This document shows positions 1 through 20,817 of a stretch of 64,000 nucleotides of DNA, in pieces; the stretch's first letter is position 1, and every line of letters begins with the position of its first letter. The DNA comes from Malurus cyaneus samueli. Its lineage: Eukaryota; Chordata; Aves; Passeriformes; Maluridae. Below the pieces are notes generated by a model. It saw only the letters and a list, made by a program, of their open reading frames with translations, did not search any database and had not been told where the DNA came from. Made by a program: the position numbers and the translations under genes. The stretch covers positions 20,512,323 to 20,576,322 of the forward strand of contig CM019214.1 of NCBI GenBank assembly GCA_009741485.1, read 5' to 3'.

Positions 1-6757
<6,757 letters not shown>

Positions 6758-6959
6758 TTATATAGGTTGCATAGAGCCACTTTTAAAATAAGCTGATGTA
6801 CTTTCAATACTGGTTTCAACAAAAAATTAATACAATCATTAAATGCTTAACATAATTAAGATGGTATATTAGAAATCACTATAATTTAGTAGTAATTATA
6901 CAGACACAGCTAGAATAGGAAAGAAATAAAAGAGAGGAAACCTCCTGAGAAAGCTAGAA

Positions 6960-7181
6960 AGCTTGAGGGAAATTTGGGAATATAAGGAAGAACTTCTTCA
7001 CTGTGCATGCATTGGAACAGATTGCCCAGAGAAGTTGTGGAGTCTCCCTTCACTGGAGATATTCAAGAACTGTCTGGATGCAAATCTGTGCTCTGGGATG
7101 ACCCTTCTTGCACCGGGAGATTGGATCAAATGATCCACTGTGGTCCCTTCCAACTTGTCCCATTCTGTGATTCTGTGAAAA
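6960..7181 (+). mobile_element. CR1 LINE fragment with relic of the reverse transcriptase C-terminus
   Basis: The plus strand reads as the 3' end of CR1: ataaggaagaacttctt, then a segment translating to HWNRLPREVVESP, and a tail ending cattctgtgattctgtga. It is antisense to SHROOM2 and starts about 240 bp from exon 2 on the intron 1 side. The coding relic is interrupted and not functional. Confidence 0.88.
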
Positions 7182-7879
7182 GCATCTATGGTCTTGACCT
7201 CAGTTCAATACTGAATGTGTAATCATACTTGCAAATAAAGCTTTGGACAGCTATCTTAAAATACCTAGAGAAGACGGCCAGTAATATTAACCATTTTGTC
7301 AATAACGTTAACACACAGCCAACTCCCAAAAATCTGGCGTGCAATGAAATCCCAAAACGTTGCTTAACAGGCTGGTCTAGAAAACAGAAGTATTTTCATC
7401 AGGAACATAACATTAAGGAAAATACCTGAGAATTTACCATCCATGCAGCTAATTAACAGCTCTAGCTTAAAAACACAAGGGAAATTCACTGGAAGATTAT
7501 TTTGCTGCCAAGGCATCTCTTGAATGCATTAAATTTCTATACAATTATTCAATACCTGTGTCAAAACCACATTATTAATGTAAGTGTCAGGCTTTTACAA
7601 TTACCATGCCAGTAAGTCCAAAAACCCCACGTTAAAAGTTACTCACTTTCAGAATTTGAAACAAATCTCAGAAGTTTGATCAGACAGATTAACCAGCACC
7701 AACAGTTTAAACTGATTTCAAGTCATGATTACAAGGATGTTATGAGGTTATGCAAGGGGAAAATTAGAAGGCCCAAAGCCCAGCTAGAACTTAATCTGGC
7801 TACTGCTGTAAAAGACAATAAAAATATTTTCATAAATACATGAGCAAGCAAAGAAAGTAGGGCTAAGGAAAATCTTTAT

Positions 7880-8022
7880 CCTTCACTGGATGTTTGGGAC
7901 TATCCTTTTAAAAGAGGGGCCTTTAGGGACACAGTTTAATGGTGGACTGGGTGGGGCTAGGTTAACAACTGGATTCTATGATCTTAAAGCTAATTTCCAA
8001 ATGAAACAATTCTATGATTCTA
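7880..8022 (+). mobile_element. CR1 LINE 3' end, old copy
   Basis: A diverged CR1 3' end, recognisable by gattctatgatcttaaag...aacaattctatgattcta. The terminal octamer repeat type ATTCTATGATTCTA marks the 3' terminus. It is short and 5'-truncated, on the plus strand, about 0.7 kb from the preceding fragment in the same orientation. The two could be one broken element, but both contain a 3' end, so two insertions are more likely. Confidence 0.8.
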
Positions 8023-9292
8023 AGTATAGCTGTAGGTATTGAACACTTTGCAATTCAATCCTTTAGCTTTCTAGTTTCTTCCTATCTCCTTTGCTGTCAA
8101 CACAGCCTCTGGCTTCTCAGTTGCTTGGATTCATGATCTATGCATTTAATTTTATTCCTCCCTCACTTGCTCATAATCCATATCCCACATCTTCCTGTAC
8201 ATTTGACACTCTGTCTTCAAAGCAAAGACTTTCATTTATGTCTTCATTACAGTATCACTGACCCACATTATTAAATGCCAGCAAATTTACAAAGAGTAAT
8301 TCCTTGTAATCACCCCCATGGCAGAAAGTTTCATAAAGAACTGTCATCTTCTGAGGCACCAAAGTCAATCAGCAATGAGATAAAACCAGAGGAAAGTAAC
8401 TTCATGAACTCTGAAGCTCACAGTACTGGTTTTAGAAAGTCCAGCAACAAAAATATAAATTAAATAACCTAATAAAAAAAGCAATATCTCTTGATGAAAG
8501 TAGTTTAGGATGATCTCATAGAGCACTCAATCTCATTGCAGGCACATAAAGCTCTCTTTATGCAAGTTTATGATAGATGTTCTTAAAAATCTTCAGGCCT
8601 GTAAACCTAAGCCAAATAGAATACCATGAAAAATGCTTAGTCTTCTATCCCATTCTAAAACACTCATTATTAATACTAATCAAGAAACTTAACTTCCAGA
8701 ACTTCTTATCTTAAAAAAAACCCAGGTAATTAAAGACAGAGCAAGTTTCTACATCCCCATACATCTAGTTTTCAAGTTATGATCTGTCCTCTGACCTGTT
8801 CATATTTTCTCTAAGCATCAAGAATTTACCAGAATACCAAAATATCACTGCAAATCCTCAGTAAGGTTGCAAACAAGGGGATGGCAGGGGAAATTGCTTA
8901 TAAGTAAGTAAAGATTTCAGTTCAGAGATGTCAAGTATAGGGTGACTGCCGTATAAGGGACACTGAAATCAGGCTGAGCAGAACAAGAGAACAGGCAGCC
9001 TGAGACTTGAATCTGAATCCCAAGAAGGTTAGAAAAGTGGCACAAAAACGTTAAGGAAAGTCAGAGTTAAATCAGTAGAATTGCAGGGGGAAGGTGGCGG
9101 CAGGGGAGATGGGACAGGGCACACATAGCAGGGGGCAGAGAGGGAAAGTATCTTGGAGGAGACACTTGAAATTCCAAATGTAGATGTCAACCATTTGCAG
9201 CCCTTATGCCCGAAGCAAGGCACCCAAACATAACAAGTCTGAGATGCCCCTGGGCCCCAAAACACCGCAACAGGATCCTTTTTTGTCTGTAT

Positions 9293-9337
9293 AAAACAAC
9301 AACAACAAAAAAAAAAGCTGGGGGGGGGGGGTGTGTG
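9293..9337. repeat. (AAC)n / A10 / G12 / (GT)n compound simple repeat
   Basis: Several aac units, a run of ten A, gct, then twelve G (9320-9331) and a short gtgtgt. The G12 run is long for a vertebrate genome and prone to length error. Confidence 0.85.
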
Positions 9338-10192
9338 GAATCTGTCTCCTAGGGTTTGAAGGAATGTTCATTGTTCTCAGTAAGCATGTTTGTTTTTTCT
9401 TCAGGCTGGCAATGCACTGACAGCAGGGAGTATTCAGTTACCCCCTCTGAGTTTTAATTTCATCTGGGAAACTACACATTCCACACAAAGCCAGCTTTCC
9501 AAGGAGGAGACTCTGGCTATCCAAAACAACATTAATCAAAAAACCTCAACAAGTATTTAAAAAATCAAAATCTAAGCACAAAACTGAAGCCATCCTCGTG
9601 AAAATTTCGTGTGGCCATAAGATCTTGTCTTCAGATCACCTGCAGGCAGGAAGAATAAAAACTACACATCCATTCACAGTAGAAGTCTTTTCAAGCTGAA
9701 TAAATTTAAACATAAACCTTTCATACTCAGATCCCCAAATGGTGGTACAGATATGACTCCACTTGACAATACACTTTCAAGTGGAAATGGGAAAGTCAGA
9801 CAGGAAAAATCCAATTTCTTCTTTTACATTAGAAGTCCTTCCTTTAGTCATAACAACTAAACACACTAGGCTTTGCACACATATAAAGAAACACAGCCAA
9901 AAATATCCATGAGGATAAATATAGCAAATACACTGCTATATTAACCAGCTTTCTTTGTGCAAAATTGGACAAAGCCATTCCAGCTTCTACTCCAGGTTTT
10001 CTCTTCTTCTGTTTACTAGTTTTAATATTTATTGTCCTTATTTGTTCATCCATTGATTAACTTTCCATCTCATCAGGCATTAACTAGAAGTGTAAATTCC
10101 AACCAAAATACATGAACATTTCAGAATAGCAAATACACTCAAAAATGTCATTACTTGTCACACATCAATCACGAATACATTTCACTATCTTC

Positions 10193-10234
10193 AGAGTCTA
10201 AAACTAGACTAAGAGTCTAAAACTCTTTTAGACT
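10193..10234. repeat. Short direct and inverted repeat cluster
   Basis: AGAGTCTAAAACT occurs at 10193-10205 and again at 10212-10224. The second copy overlaps a perfect 9-bp inverted repeat, AGTCTAAAA (10214-10222) and TTTTAGACT (10226-10234), with loop CTC. Function unknown; the stem is short. Confidence 0.8.
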
Positions 10235-13200
10235 AGAGTCTAAGACACAGAAAAACTAGGTCAATAGCTGAAAATAAAGCCTTGAAAATGCAGAGAGGGG
10301 TTTTAAGATGAAGTCTTTCAAGAACAGTCAGGAGGAAGAGATCTGCCTCAGTCACTGTCAGCTGGCAGATACAACTGGATGTAACTCAGCAGGAACTGAA
10401 CTCCTGTAAGCACACACATCTTAACATTTTTATAGCAATAGCAGGAAACAAAAGACACAAAAACAATCAACACCTTATTTTCTTATAAATAACAGACATA
10501 AGCCTTCAACAAACATAGACAGTGACACAGGTTATCTTGAATGAGCAAGGGTTCTAGAAATGCCCTCAAACCATGCTTTTGTTATGTACTAAAAAATCAT
10601 ACCTTCTCACTAGGCTAAATTAACACGTGTAAACATGTTGACTTCCTATCCTTAGCAGTCATGTTGGTATGCTACCAAAAAAGTGTTTTCAAAAGGAGAT
10701 GAAAAGGATGTTTGTTGACCAAAAGCATCTGCTTAGACAGTTTCCATCTCTCACCCTGCTGTCCCTGATGACCTCCCTGGAGCCAAGAGCAAAAGCAAAC
10801 TTTGGGATCTGTGCATCAGGGGGGATTGTGAGTGCAGACCTTGCCATCATAACAGGAGCTATGTTAAATGTCACATCTTCTCAAATTTATTTTTACTTAT
10901 ATCACATCCACAAAACAGGAAGAAACACTGAAATGTAGATACAAGGATTTTAGAAAAATATTGAAAAAAACAACACACACGTAAATCTAGTATGTGAAAT
11001 TCTTCCTGTAAAAAGAAGATAGAGCATGGGAAGAACTGAGCCATGGAGAAAATGTTTAACAGCTAGATACACAAACACGTTCACAGGATAATTACAAATC
11101 TGTATTCCTCCTGTTGGTAATAAATAGGATGGGGAAAATAATGGCATATCGTTCCAGCTTTGAATTGCTGCACTATTGATGGGCAGCACCAATTCTAGCA
11201 CACGACCCCTTCACTTCTGTGTTTATCAGGCCTGATGCTTTACTTAAAATACCCACATTCCTCTATAAGCACCTGTATAAACAAGCAGGAGACAGGTTGG
11301 GGAAACGCTGTGTCATATGAGAGATCTAGTTTTGTTTACAAAGCCAACAGCTTCTTGTCCGTGCTGTCTTTGGACAGGGTGGGAGACGGGATGGAAACCC
11401 AAACCCACAGACAAACACAGGAAAAAACAGCACCACTTATCAGCATTCTGCTATCAGCTGTGATAAACTATTTTATCATAATTCATTTCTTGTACAGCCA
11501 AGAAATGTTTCTGTGGTTGTTTGTAGTACAAGTATCTAATACAGTTTTCCCACAAACTTAACAATCTTTGTAGAAGATCTTCAGAACAATAAAATGTGGA
11601 AAGTGTCAATTATTTTGATTTGCAAAGACTTAAACAAAGGAGAAAAACCTCTACAGTTCTGGCATTTGTATAACTGAGGAATAAACAGAAAAGTAACGGA
11701 ACTGATCTAACTCCAGCCATACATTCTGCAAATGCAGTCTGGAGTGGGCAGGGCTGCATTCACCAGCAACACTCATGGCTCAGACTAAGGCAGGATAAAA
11801 GAGGGGTGCAAACTCCAACAGGACCTAACTGGTCCAAAGACAATAGGTGTGTATATGTAAGGCATCACACATAGGCATGCATACACTAGAAGCTGGGCAA
11901 GGCTAATGCGTTTGATTTTACATTCTTACACGTCTTTTCTCTCCACTTTACTTGGACTTTGAAAGGGACTGTTGGAAGGACACCTGGCAGGGAAGAAACT
12001 CCAGCCCCATTTTACAGATGGGCTTAGAACTATATATGGAAACAAGGCCCAAAACAATGCAACATGGCTGCAACAAAGCAAGGAATTCTACACAAACTTT
12101 CACATTAATGGAGGGTACCTTCAACTCTGAACCACCTCTTCCCACAACTGCAGGTTAAATAATCAGCATTAACTACCCAACATGAACCCTAAACACCACC
12201 ATACAAACAGAGAAAACTTAATGATGGGCTGCCAACTTGCAAACTCTGGGCCTATGCAATACTACCCAATATTATTAACTTGACAACTGCTGCACTTTGA
12301 TCAAGCAGGTGGGTGTCTACTGCATTTGGTGACACAGTAACTTAACACAGAAGCCAGAACTTCCCTTTTGCCTGGTATCATAAATTCACGCCCCACAGCC
12401 ATTGTCTGTACTTGCTCTTCCTGAGATTATCTTTAAACATTACACCAAACACTAAATTTTAGGAATGTTTAGTCCAGGACAATGTATTTTCCCTAACAGC
12501 AGTTTTTCTTCCCTAGACTGGAGGGAAACAGTTCACGGTCACTGTCACAAAACCACTGAACAGGCAGAGAAATCCCCCAATCCCCCTCGTCCAGCTGCTC
12601 TTTCAAAGCGTTCCCCATGGTGCTGCACAGATCTTGAGCTGGCAGGAGCCCTGCCTTCTGACAACAAGTGATTCTTAAAAATCAAAATGGAAACATTTTC
12701 TTAAACGGTGGAGTTCAGTAACAGGACACAGTCTATCACAGACTTTTCTAATTGCTTGTCATTTAGTGTATTTAAATATTTGCATATTTGCCCGGCAATC
12801 TTTTCCTTTCTTTGCTGTTTTTTGCTTTAAAGAAGCACTATATGTTGAAAGCTAGCTGTGGATACAGTTCTTTAAGTATTTATTCAGTTTTTATAATGGT
12901 GTCCGTGCCACTGTTTTGACAAAGGGCTGCCATCACTTGCACTAGAACAAGCCATTTCTGTGGGGGATTTATTAAAGCTATAAAAACTGACTTCAGGCTG
13001 AAACCTAACTTCAGAGTTCCTCAAGGCAGAAATGCTTAAGAAGTGTGGTAAAAAATCCACCACTTTCCTCTTTTAAAATTCATAAATAAACTGATTAATA
13101 TTTTAGCTCAACCTACATTCAAATCATACCTACCTTAAGTCTTTGAGAAAATCTTTCCTATTATAAATAATAAATTACAATTTCTAAAGAGGTTACTGTT

Positions 13201-13489
13201 ATTATATTTGTTTCTTTAAATCACAAAGTTGTTATGGACTGAAGACCAATTAAAGTACTTGAAGTTAAAAATTTAACGAAACTTTTCCCCCAGAAACAAA
13301 TGATAACAATTTCCAGACGAAAAGTATCAGGAAGAGAAACTTCATGTAGATTTGTAGGTTTAAAAAACCTGAACAACAGATGTTTATTTTTAAAGGTTTT
13401 TTTCAAAGTGATTCCACTGTTTCAGCAGCACAAGTTGAAAACTTGCCATCACTGTTGAACACTTCTCTTAGAAATAAATTACTAATAAT

Positions 13490-13533
13490 TAAAAAAAAAA
13501 CAAAAACCCAGAACCCACAAACCCCCAACCCCC
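13490..13533 (-). repeat. A-rich to C-rich low-complexity tract with a minus-strand G-quadruplex motif
   Basis: The plus strand has a run of A followed by CCC, CCC, CCCCC and CCCCC separated by 4, 5 and 2 bases (13507-13533). On the minus strand, which is the SHROOM2 sense strand, this gives four G runs with short loops and satisfies the usual quadruplex rule in the nascent transcript. Folding is inferred. Confidence 0.65.
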
Positions 13534-16500
13534 TTCATGTTAGAAAAGCACAGCAGTAATGCATTTTAAAAAAGGAGGGGGGAAAAAAAAAGTGGGGCTG
13601 CTGAGTGTCAAGAATTTTTCTTTTTTTTTTGCCATTACCACCTAAGCTTTACTAGTCACATTTTACAGCTTCTAAATAATATTTGCACATAACCCAGAGC
13701 AGCACACCTGCAGGTAATTCCCATCTCTACAAAGCAACTGAAGATAAACTGTGCTCTTTGCGAGTCTTTCTGTGCAGGAGCTCTCTAGGGCAGCACAAGA
13801 CCATCAACGAAGCTTCCTAGCTCTTACAGTCCCCACAAACCTGAACTGGTACCCAGGTCAGAGCAAAGCCAGACCAAGGTTACCTGGGTAAGCAAGAGGC
13901 CAAGACAAGAGTGGGAAGGACAAAGATTCTGGAAGCAGGGCTGATGGCAGAAGCCTGCAGGTAGTGTTGATCCTGAAACTAAACAACCCCAGTCCCAACC
14001 CTCCCTCCAAAATTACACCAAAATAACACTTGCAAAGCATAGCTTAAGTTTTGATTATTTTTTTTTCCTAGCACGTCACCAACATCTAAACACCTTCCTA
14101 CTGCTGTTGGTACAGCATTCATTCAGGCTGTACCATTCAATCTGTACACAACTTATTTAAAAAATTACTGAATAAGAACTCCCATTTACTTTTAGCCATG
14201 AGTTTGGTTTAGCCTTTTACAGAAGCTAATGGTACAGCCAGCCCAGAGGAACCCATCTGTAGTCATAGATACCTTACACTGCTCTTAAACATATCATCCT
14301 ATCTTTTTTTTTTCTTCAAAATGGCAAAATAATCTATATAAGAATGGTGTACATAATTGTGCTATGAAAGGAAATAGCCAGCTGGACAAAAGAGAACTTT
14401 TCTCTCTATATGCAGTTTACTTATTCTAACAAACCTCCTACCAGACAAGTTTGAAAGGGTTGGATTATCTGCATTTACTTGTCCAAGTTTGCTTATGGAT
14501 GATTATACATACATAGGCTGTTTACATATGCAATCTCTGCAGTTAACATTAAGCATTTTTATAGGTCTACATTTTTGTTCTTTCGGCTATTACGAACAAT
14601 GATAAGAATGGTTTATAAAGAGGTTATGCCTAGAAACAACTTGTATTTTATCTATTCAAACTGATAACAGGAACAGGCTTCCAAGAGGAAAAATATGACC
14701 TGACAAAGTAATCTTTACGATCATAAGGTTCAAGGTTTTTTACTTTGCAACTATCATACACTTTCAACAGTGCTGGTTTATCTTTCTGCCTTCCTGTCCA
14801 TCCCAGGAAAATAATGTAATCGTTTGCCAATGTGCCCTTGACAAAAACACTGAATGCAATCCAACAGCCTGCAAAACCACTGTATAATTAGGGAAAGAGT
14901 AGGAGTTACTAAAAAATCAAATTAAAAAAGAACCCTGAATATGTGTGTATGATTGTGTAGATAGGACTGTGCACTAATTAAAAAAGGAAAAGACCAGTTT
15001 CATCAACTTGAAGTTTGCTTGTGAAGAACTTCAACATGCCTAACAGACACTGAAAGATCTAGTAGATGGCAACAGTATACTTACCAAAAATAAATGTAAC
15101 CTATTTCATTCAGTCTATCAGTCTAAATGTGGCCTTTTACAAAAATTTAAGTTGCATGTATGACTACGTCTACAGACCGCTGTGGTTAAAAAAAAAAAAA
15201 ACAAAAAAAGAAAAAGCTACACTATTAGACACAGGTAGCACTGATTAATACCCAGCAACAGAAAAAAACTGCTTCACTGCCTGTTACTTTCTAAAAGCAC
15301 TGTGATAGGTCTGACAAAAGCCACAGGAATTTTACAGTGTGTTAGGTTTCCATCTGAAATACTTTCTCTTGAACAGCCCATTTTTAACAGAATGCTTATC
15401 TTGACTAACTTGTACCATTATTTGGTTATCACCACAGCTGCTGTTTGGGATTTTCCATTTTTGTCATAGCACAAATGCTCATTTTGACAGTGAGCAAGTA
15501 CAATATTTCCCAGTAATTCTTGTAAGAAGACTTTTATCAACTCCTGAAAATGTGACTTTTATCCCAAAAGGAAAAGTTATTTTTAATAGTTACTGCAAAA
15601 GTATTTAAGAACCCATTACTATGCAGTGAACAGAACATAACATTGCACATCTAAACAAAAAAATCTAGCAAACAATGAGAATGACCTGCCGTCATAATAA
15701 CTGATAGCATCTTCTTCAGCAAGATTTCCCCACTTTGCAGTATTATTCAACTTTAAAGGGAAAAAAGGCTCAGCAAGGTGCTGATTTTTAAAACATGTCT
15801 TATTTGTTGATATCCTTGCCTGTTCCACCTCAAAGAAAACAAACAAAAGACTTCAAAAGAAGGATCAGGCTCCTCCTAAAATTTGAGTATTTTAAACTTC
15901 AACAACAGAATCTTATCTTTACATTAACTTTTGATCTCTGTTCAGAATTTATATTCACATTCCCAGAATGTCCAAATAACAGACTGAAGCCATCCTTTGC
16001 CACCATCTTCCTCAAAAATTCAAACATTAAAAACCAAGCTCAAACAAGAGGGCACATTTATTCCTTCCTCCCCCGCTGCAGGGCTAAAATAGTCAAAACC
16101 TACAGTTGTCCTTATTCACCTTCATGTAATTTATACAACCCCATTTACTCTAAAACTGTAGTACTTCAGACTGAATAGATACAAGATATCTGCTTCGTGT
16201 TTCTGCTGTGCACTCTGCATGCCATTTCAATTCTTCATTCTCAGAGCAATAAAAAACTCGGAACCAAGTAGGATGACCCTCAAGAAAACAAAAAGGGATA
16301 CTGTTACAGAAACAAAAAAGGTCTGGGTAACCTTGCCCTTAGTTTGTCTTCTGCTCTTATTTATTACTGCCTCAGTAAAGGAAGAGAGTTCCCCTCACTC
16401 CACTTTGACCCAGAATTCAAACATGAAAAGATGAAAAAGCAAACACTAAAAACAGCAATGAATACATTTTTCTAGGGCAGGAACTGCAATGTAATTGCTA

Positions 16501-16999
16501 CTAAAATTACCAAACAGTTCACAAAGCAAGTTGCAAAGAACTGTACGGCAGTTTCTACTTGATGAGGCCCACCTTTGTCAGCTTGTACTATCTGAGCTGC
16601 CTGGTACCATCAGACAGGGGGCTGCTTTTTTGGATATAGACTGCTAATAAAATCATCGTAAATCTCTCATGATGTTCCAGTAGTAAAAAGAGCATGTCTG
16701 TAAAAAGAACCAACAGTGTTTTATGCAGTTTATTGACAAGAAGGAGTAGTACCCATCTGCCTTCCTAGAGCACATATGTGGCTGAACAGGGCATGAAACA
16801 TCCATGAAGTTTGAGTTAAGCACCAATATCTTAAGCCTGTTCTGAGTTGAGAACCTGAAAAAAGGAAAACTCAGTTCTGTGGAGAGGAACTAATCTGTAG
16901 TAATTCACACCCCACACATCAATCACATGAAAGCATGCCTGCCCTTTTTTCCTTACCCATCAGTACTCTGGCACCATTTATTTCAGATCTAACAAAAAA

Positions 17000-17080
17000 C
17001 AAAAATCAACCAAACAAAACCACCACCACCAACAAAAATAACCTAACAAACCCCGCTTCCCCCCAGCAAACCCAAAAATT
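17000..17080. repeat. A/C-rich low-complexity tract
   Basis: Plus strand consists almost entirely of A and C, with three consecutive cca/acc units near 17021-17030 and C4 and C6 runs. The open frame across it encodes only N, K, T, P and Q and is not a gene. Confidence 0.75.
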
Positions 17081-19092
17081 TTCTTTAAAAGAAATTTTCC
17101 TTTTTCTAAACAAGCCTAGATGTTCATAATTTTAAATTCTTCATTTTAGGTAGTTTATTTGATATCTTATTCCTTAAAACTGCATTACTTTGTATCATCA
17201 CAGAACCTTAGAAGAAATTCCTTCCTTACGAAAAATTTACCATAGGAATTAGGTATGCAACCATTTTGGGCATCTCTGTACCTTGCCTCCTTTTCTCTAT
17301 TACAGAAGCTTAATTCTTTCTAGGACTGAGAGATAATTAACTAATAAGGTAATTATACTGGGTCAATGACAAAGGTTATTTTTTTCTTAAGAAATTACAG
17401 GATTGTTCTGTGAATTATCAATGCACTAAAATCACCATGGACTGTAAATTTACACAAACAGAAGCTGTATGGATTTAACAGTAAATTGTGTTGTAGTATT
17501 GGAGAATTCTTATATTCAGAAGTTAGAGTATGCTTACTACTCGAAATGGACATTTTCCAAATTGGCTTCCATTTGCAAGTCTTTTTCAAAAGCTTTATTG
17601 TATTACATGTTACTGACCTAATTAGTTCTAGGAGCAGGAACATTACTTCAAAGACTTAAAAAAATAAAGACATATCAAAACATTACACACACAATTAGCT
17701 GCTTTTCCTGATTAAAACCATGTATTTAATTATGACAAAATGATTCAGTTTGACAAACATCTGTATTTCTGTTTGGCAAAAGCTATCTGACATCTGTGCA
17801 CATGCACTTATTAAAAGACACATCCTGCTCATGCAGTGCAATTCACAACTTCACTGTGCAGCACTCACTCAAGTATGAGTGGAATTTTGGGAAAAAATGT
17901 TTGTACAATTATTCTTGCAACACAGGAGAACATTTATAATTACACTTCTATTTTCTGACATCGGTGGGGTGACCACTGTATGTGCACACAAGCATCATAT
18001 ACAGAGCTCCTTGTCTCACACTGCTGCCTATGCCAGCAAACACAACCGCTTCTCAGGAGCATGTATTCCAGCAGCATGCAACCACACTCATGAAAAATTC
18101 ATGCCTGAGCATGCCAGTTTAGGATGTCAGTGTTGGCATAAAGTTGAATGTTCAAATACCACTTTGCACAGGAGATTTTAAACTTGCTCTTGATAACTGA
18201 CAGATCATTTAAAGACTGTCTGTATTGACATTCTGAAAGGAGTCAGTAACAGGGCTAAGGAATTTGAGTATTTTTGTGGGACCCACAAGATCCTGTCAAT
18301 ATGTTATTTACATATGCCCTGCAACAGCTGCTTTCCTTTCAAAGATACATCTTAAAAGCCTAACACCTAAGCATGCAAAACCTGGGAGCAAAGAAGGATT
18401 TTAACCTACTGTTTGATAGTCCTAACAATTTTCCATGGGCATATTCTTACAAACATCTTCAGGAAAAAGCAACATGGCCTATTGTAGAGTCTGCCCACTG
18501 TCAGCAGTACTTCCATTCAAAACCTGTCTTTCCTACTCCAGCTCATCACCACAACCTGCCTTTCCCCAAATGCATATCCTGAGCAGAGACTTGATTCTTT
18601 AAAGGGCAGAAGTGCAAAAAATGCTGTAACAAAAATCCTGAATTTTGTTTTGTTTAAGAGCTATGCATGTAGACTGAGACTGAATTACAAAGTAGGAGTA
18701 TTATAGAATTTACTTACATGTTAAAGTTCAAGAAAAACATCAATTACTAAAAAGAGCAAAGAAGCAATTTATTCTTCTCAATGACAAAAATTTAAATCAC
18801 ATACTATATTACATAGAATGCAACAACAGTTGCATACTGAAAAATTTCATTTACACTGTATTTAAATAAAGCAGCAACTGGAGAGCCTTCTGCTTTTCAA
18901 ATTAAATAGACCCTGTGTTTCTGCATCATTTGTTTTGAGGTTAGAGGCTGACCAGACTTCTATAGCATAACTCAACATTCTGTGATTTAGGAAACTGCCG
19001 TGTGTGGTGTATGGAAGTAGAAATCTCTACCTAAGACTGTCCATTCACCTCTTCACCAAAAAGCACACTAATCATAGTCTGCAAAAGAGAAA

Positions 19093-19138
19093 GGGGGGGG
19101 GAGGGGGGGGCGGTATGGAGTGTGTGCATATGTGTGTT
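19093..19138 (+). repeat. G9-A-G8 tract followed by TG-rich sequence
   Basis: Nine G, one A and eight G (19093-19110), then cggtatggag and tgtgtgcatatgtgtgtt. The two G runs alone can supply four GGG blocks with one- and two-base loops, so it is a possible G-quadruplex on the plus strand (antisense to SHROOM2). Confidence 0.75.
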
Positions 19139-20792
19139 AAAAAATACAAACACCACATTCCCTCTGTACTCTCACTCTAGCCCTACTGGTCTGGGATTGC
19201 TTCCTCACAGCAGTTCAAGCGCACCAACACAAAACATGGTGTTTAGAGCAGTCTCCTAGCCATAGATGGGAGGTCAAATCACCTCCAAGTAGAGCAAAAA
19301 ACATCTCCCGTTTTCTGGATACACATTTCAATATTTGTATCGAACATAGAAGATGAACAAGCACCACTTCTGAACAAGCTGCCTAGTTGGGCTTTGTTTT
19401 GAAAGGACAGTAATTTGCAATCTCTAAGAAAAAGGAAGAAAAAAAACAAAGGGATGAGGAGGGAAGCAGTAGGAATTTACCCTAAGTTCATGGTGTGTAA
19501 ATTTGCTTTGCTACTGCAGTCCTGACTCTTCCCACTTTGAATTAATCTGGGAGAATGTGGACTGTTTCTCTGCACAGATGTTCGTGTTAGGATTTTTCTT
19601 TAAATAGCTCCTTGCTTAACAGGGAGGTTTCTGGATTACCTATCTCAAGTACTTAATTACTATAAACTACACATCCATTCTAGGAGCTGAACATCAGACA
19701 CGGTAATGACCAATTTACAAACCTCTATTTTTTTGTTTGGCTAGCTATGGACCTGGAGACTAGTTAATGAATTATTTTTAAGTATGTGTCCAATCTCAGC
19801 TCCTGAAGATGAACTTTGCTATCTTTACTAACAACTTTAATTCTCCTTTTAACATAAAAAGAAATGGCATTCCTAAAAGTAGACTTGGAGCTTTTGCTTT
19901 TGTTTGCTTGCTTTTAATATTACAAAAGTCTATTATTACTAAATATCATCATAAAGGACTGTTGAAATTAAAAATGTATTGCAAACCTTTTACTAAGCAG
20001 GTCAGTCAGTACAAATCGCCCATGGTTTTATTAGACAACTGCTCCTATACTTCCTGTGTTGCTCTTTGTTTCTTTACCTCAAGAACAGTTAAGCACTATG
20101 AGAAGCCTGAATTCCCATGTCTCAGTTCCTCCTGTTTATGCTCATCTTGTTTTTCAGAAACAAGGTTCTGTACTTTCACAAGCACTTGAAAAGCACTGCA
20201 CAGATACACCAGAAAGACATGCAGCTGATACGAATTTGGAGGAAAGTTGCACTGGTGATCTTGGATTTTCCTTGTCCAACAGAGATACAGAGGTACCTTT
20301 GGGAGGTACCAAAAACACTCAGCTTTCTCCCATTAAGTTAAACAACATTCTTAATTTCTAGCGAACTGTGGAGAGCAACACATTTGTTCTTGCCAGGATA
20401 CAGGAAGGCAGAGATGGGCTAGCAATAGTCTATTTAAGCTAGTCTGGGTCCACACCACACAGCAAGATGTTAGCAGTTGTGATATTGTGCTGATGTGGGC
20501 TGGGGTTGATACCTCTTGAGCTGCTCAAGAGAGGGAAGAACTGCAGCTTTTTACATTAGGGAGTTTCCGGAGCATGAGTAAGACTGAAGTGCAGGAAGTT
20601 AGATAACTCTGCAGTAAAAGACCTAAAATTCCCATTTCATTATTTGAGGAAGACTGCGGAGACTCCTGCTGTGCTCACATATTTTCTGAGCTGCATGAAG
20701 TAACTCTAAGTAAAAACATTTCATTAAGATCTCTCAAGTGCATGGATGCTATACCAGTTAAAGCAAGCATGGGGTATCTGCTAGACAGTACC

Positions 20793-20817
20793 TCTCCCTT
20801 CCTTCCTTCCTTCTCTA
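20793..20817. repeat. (CTTC)n microsatellite
   Basis: A short pyrimidine tract with about four CCTT/CTTC units. No other signal nearby. Confidence 0.65.

Noticed and set aside
9320..9331. G12 run as a G-quadruplex
   Set aside because: One run of twelve G followed by gtgtgtgg does not give four separate GGG blocks with loops; kept only as a simple repeat.
15795..16178. 127-codon plus-strand open frame in intron 1
   Set aside because: Low-complexity composition, no recognisable domain and no splice-site context; length is within chance for the number of frames scanned.
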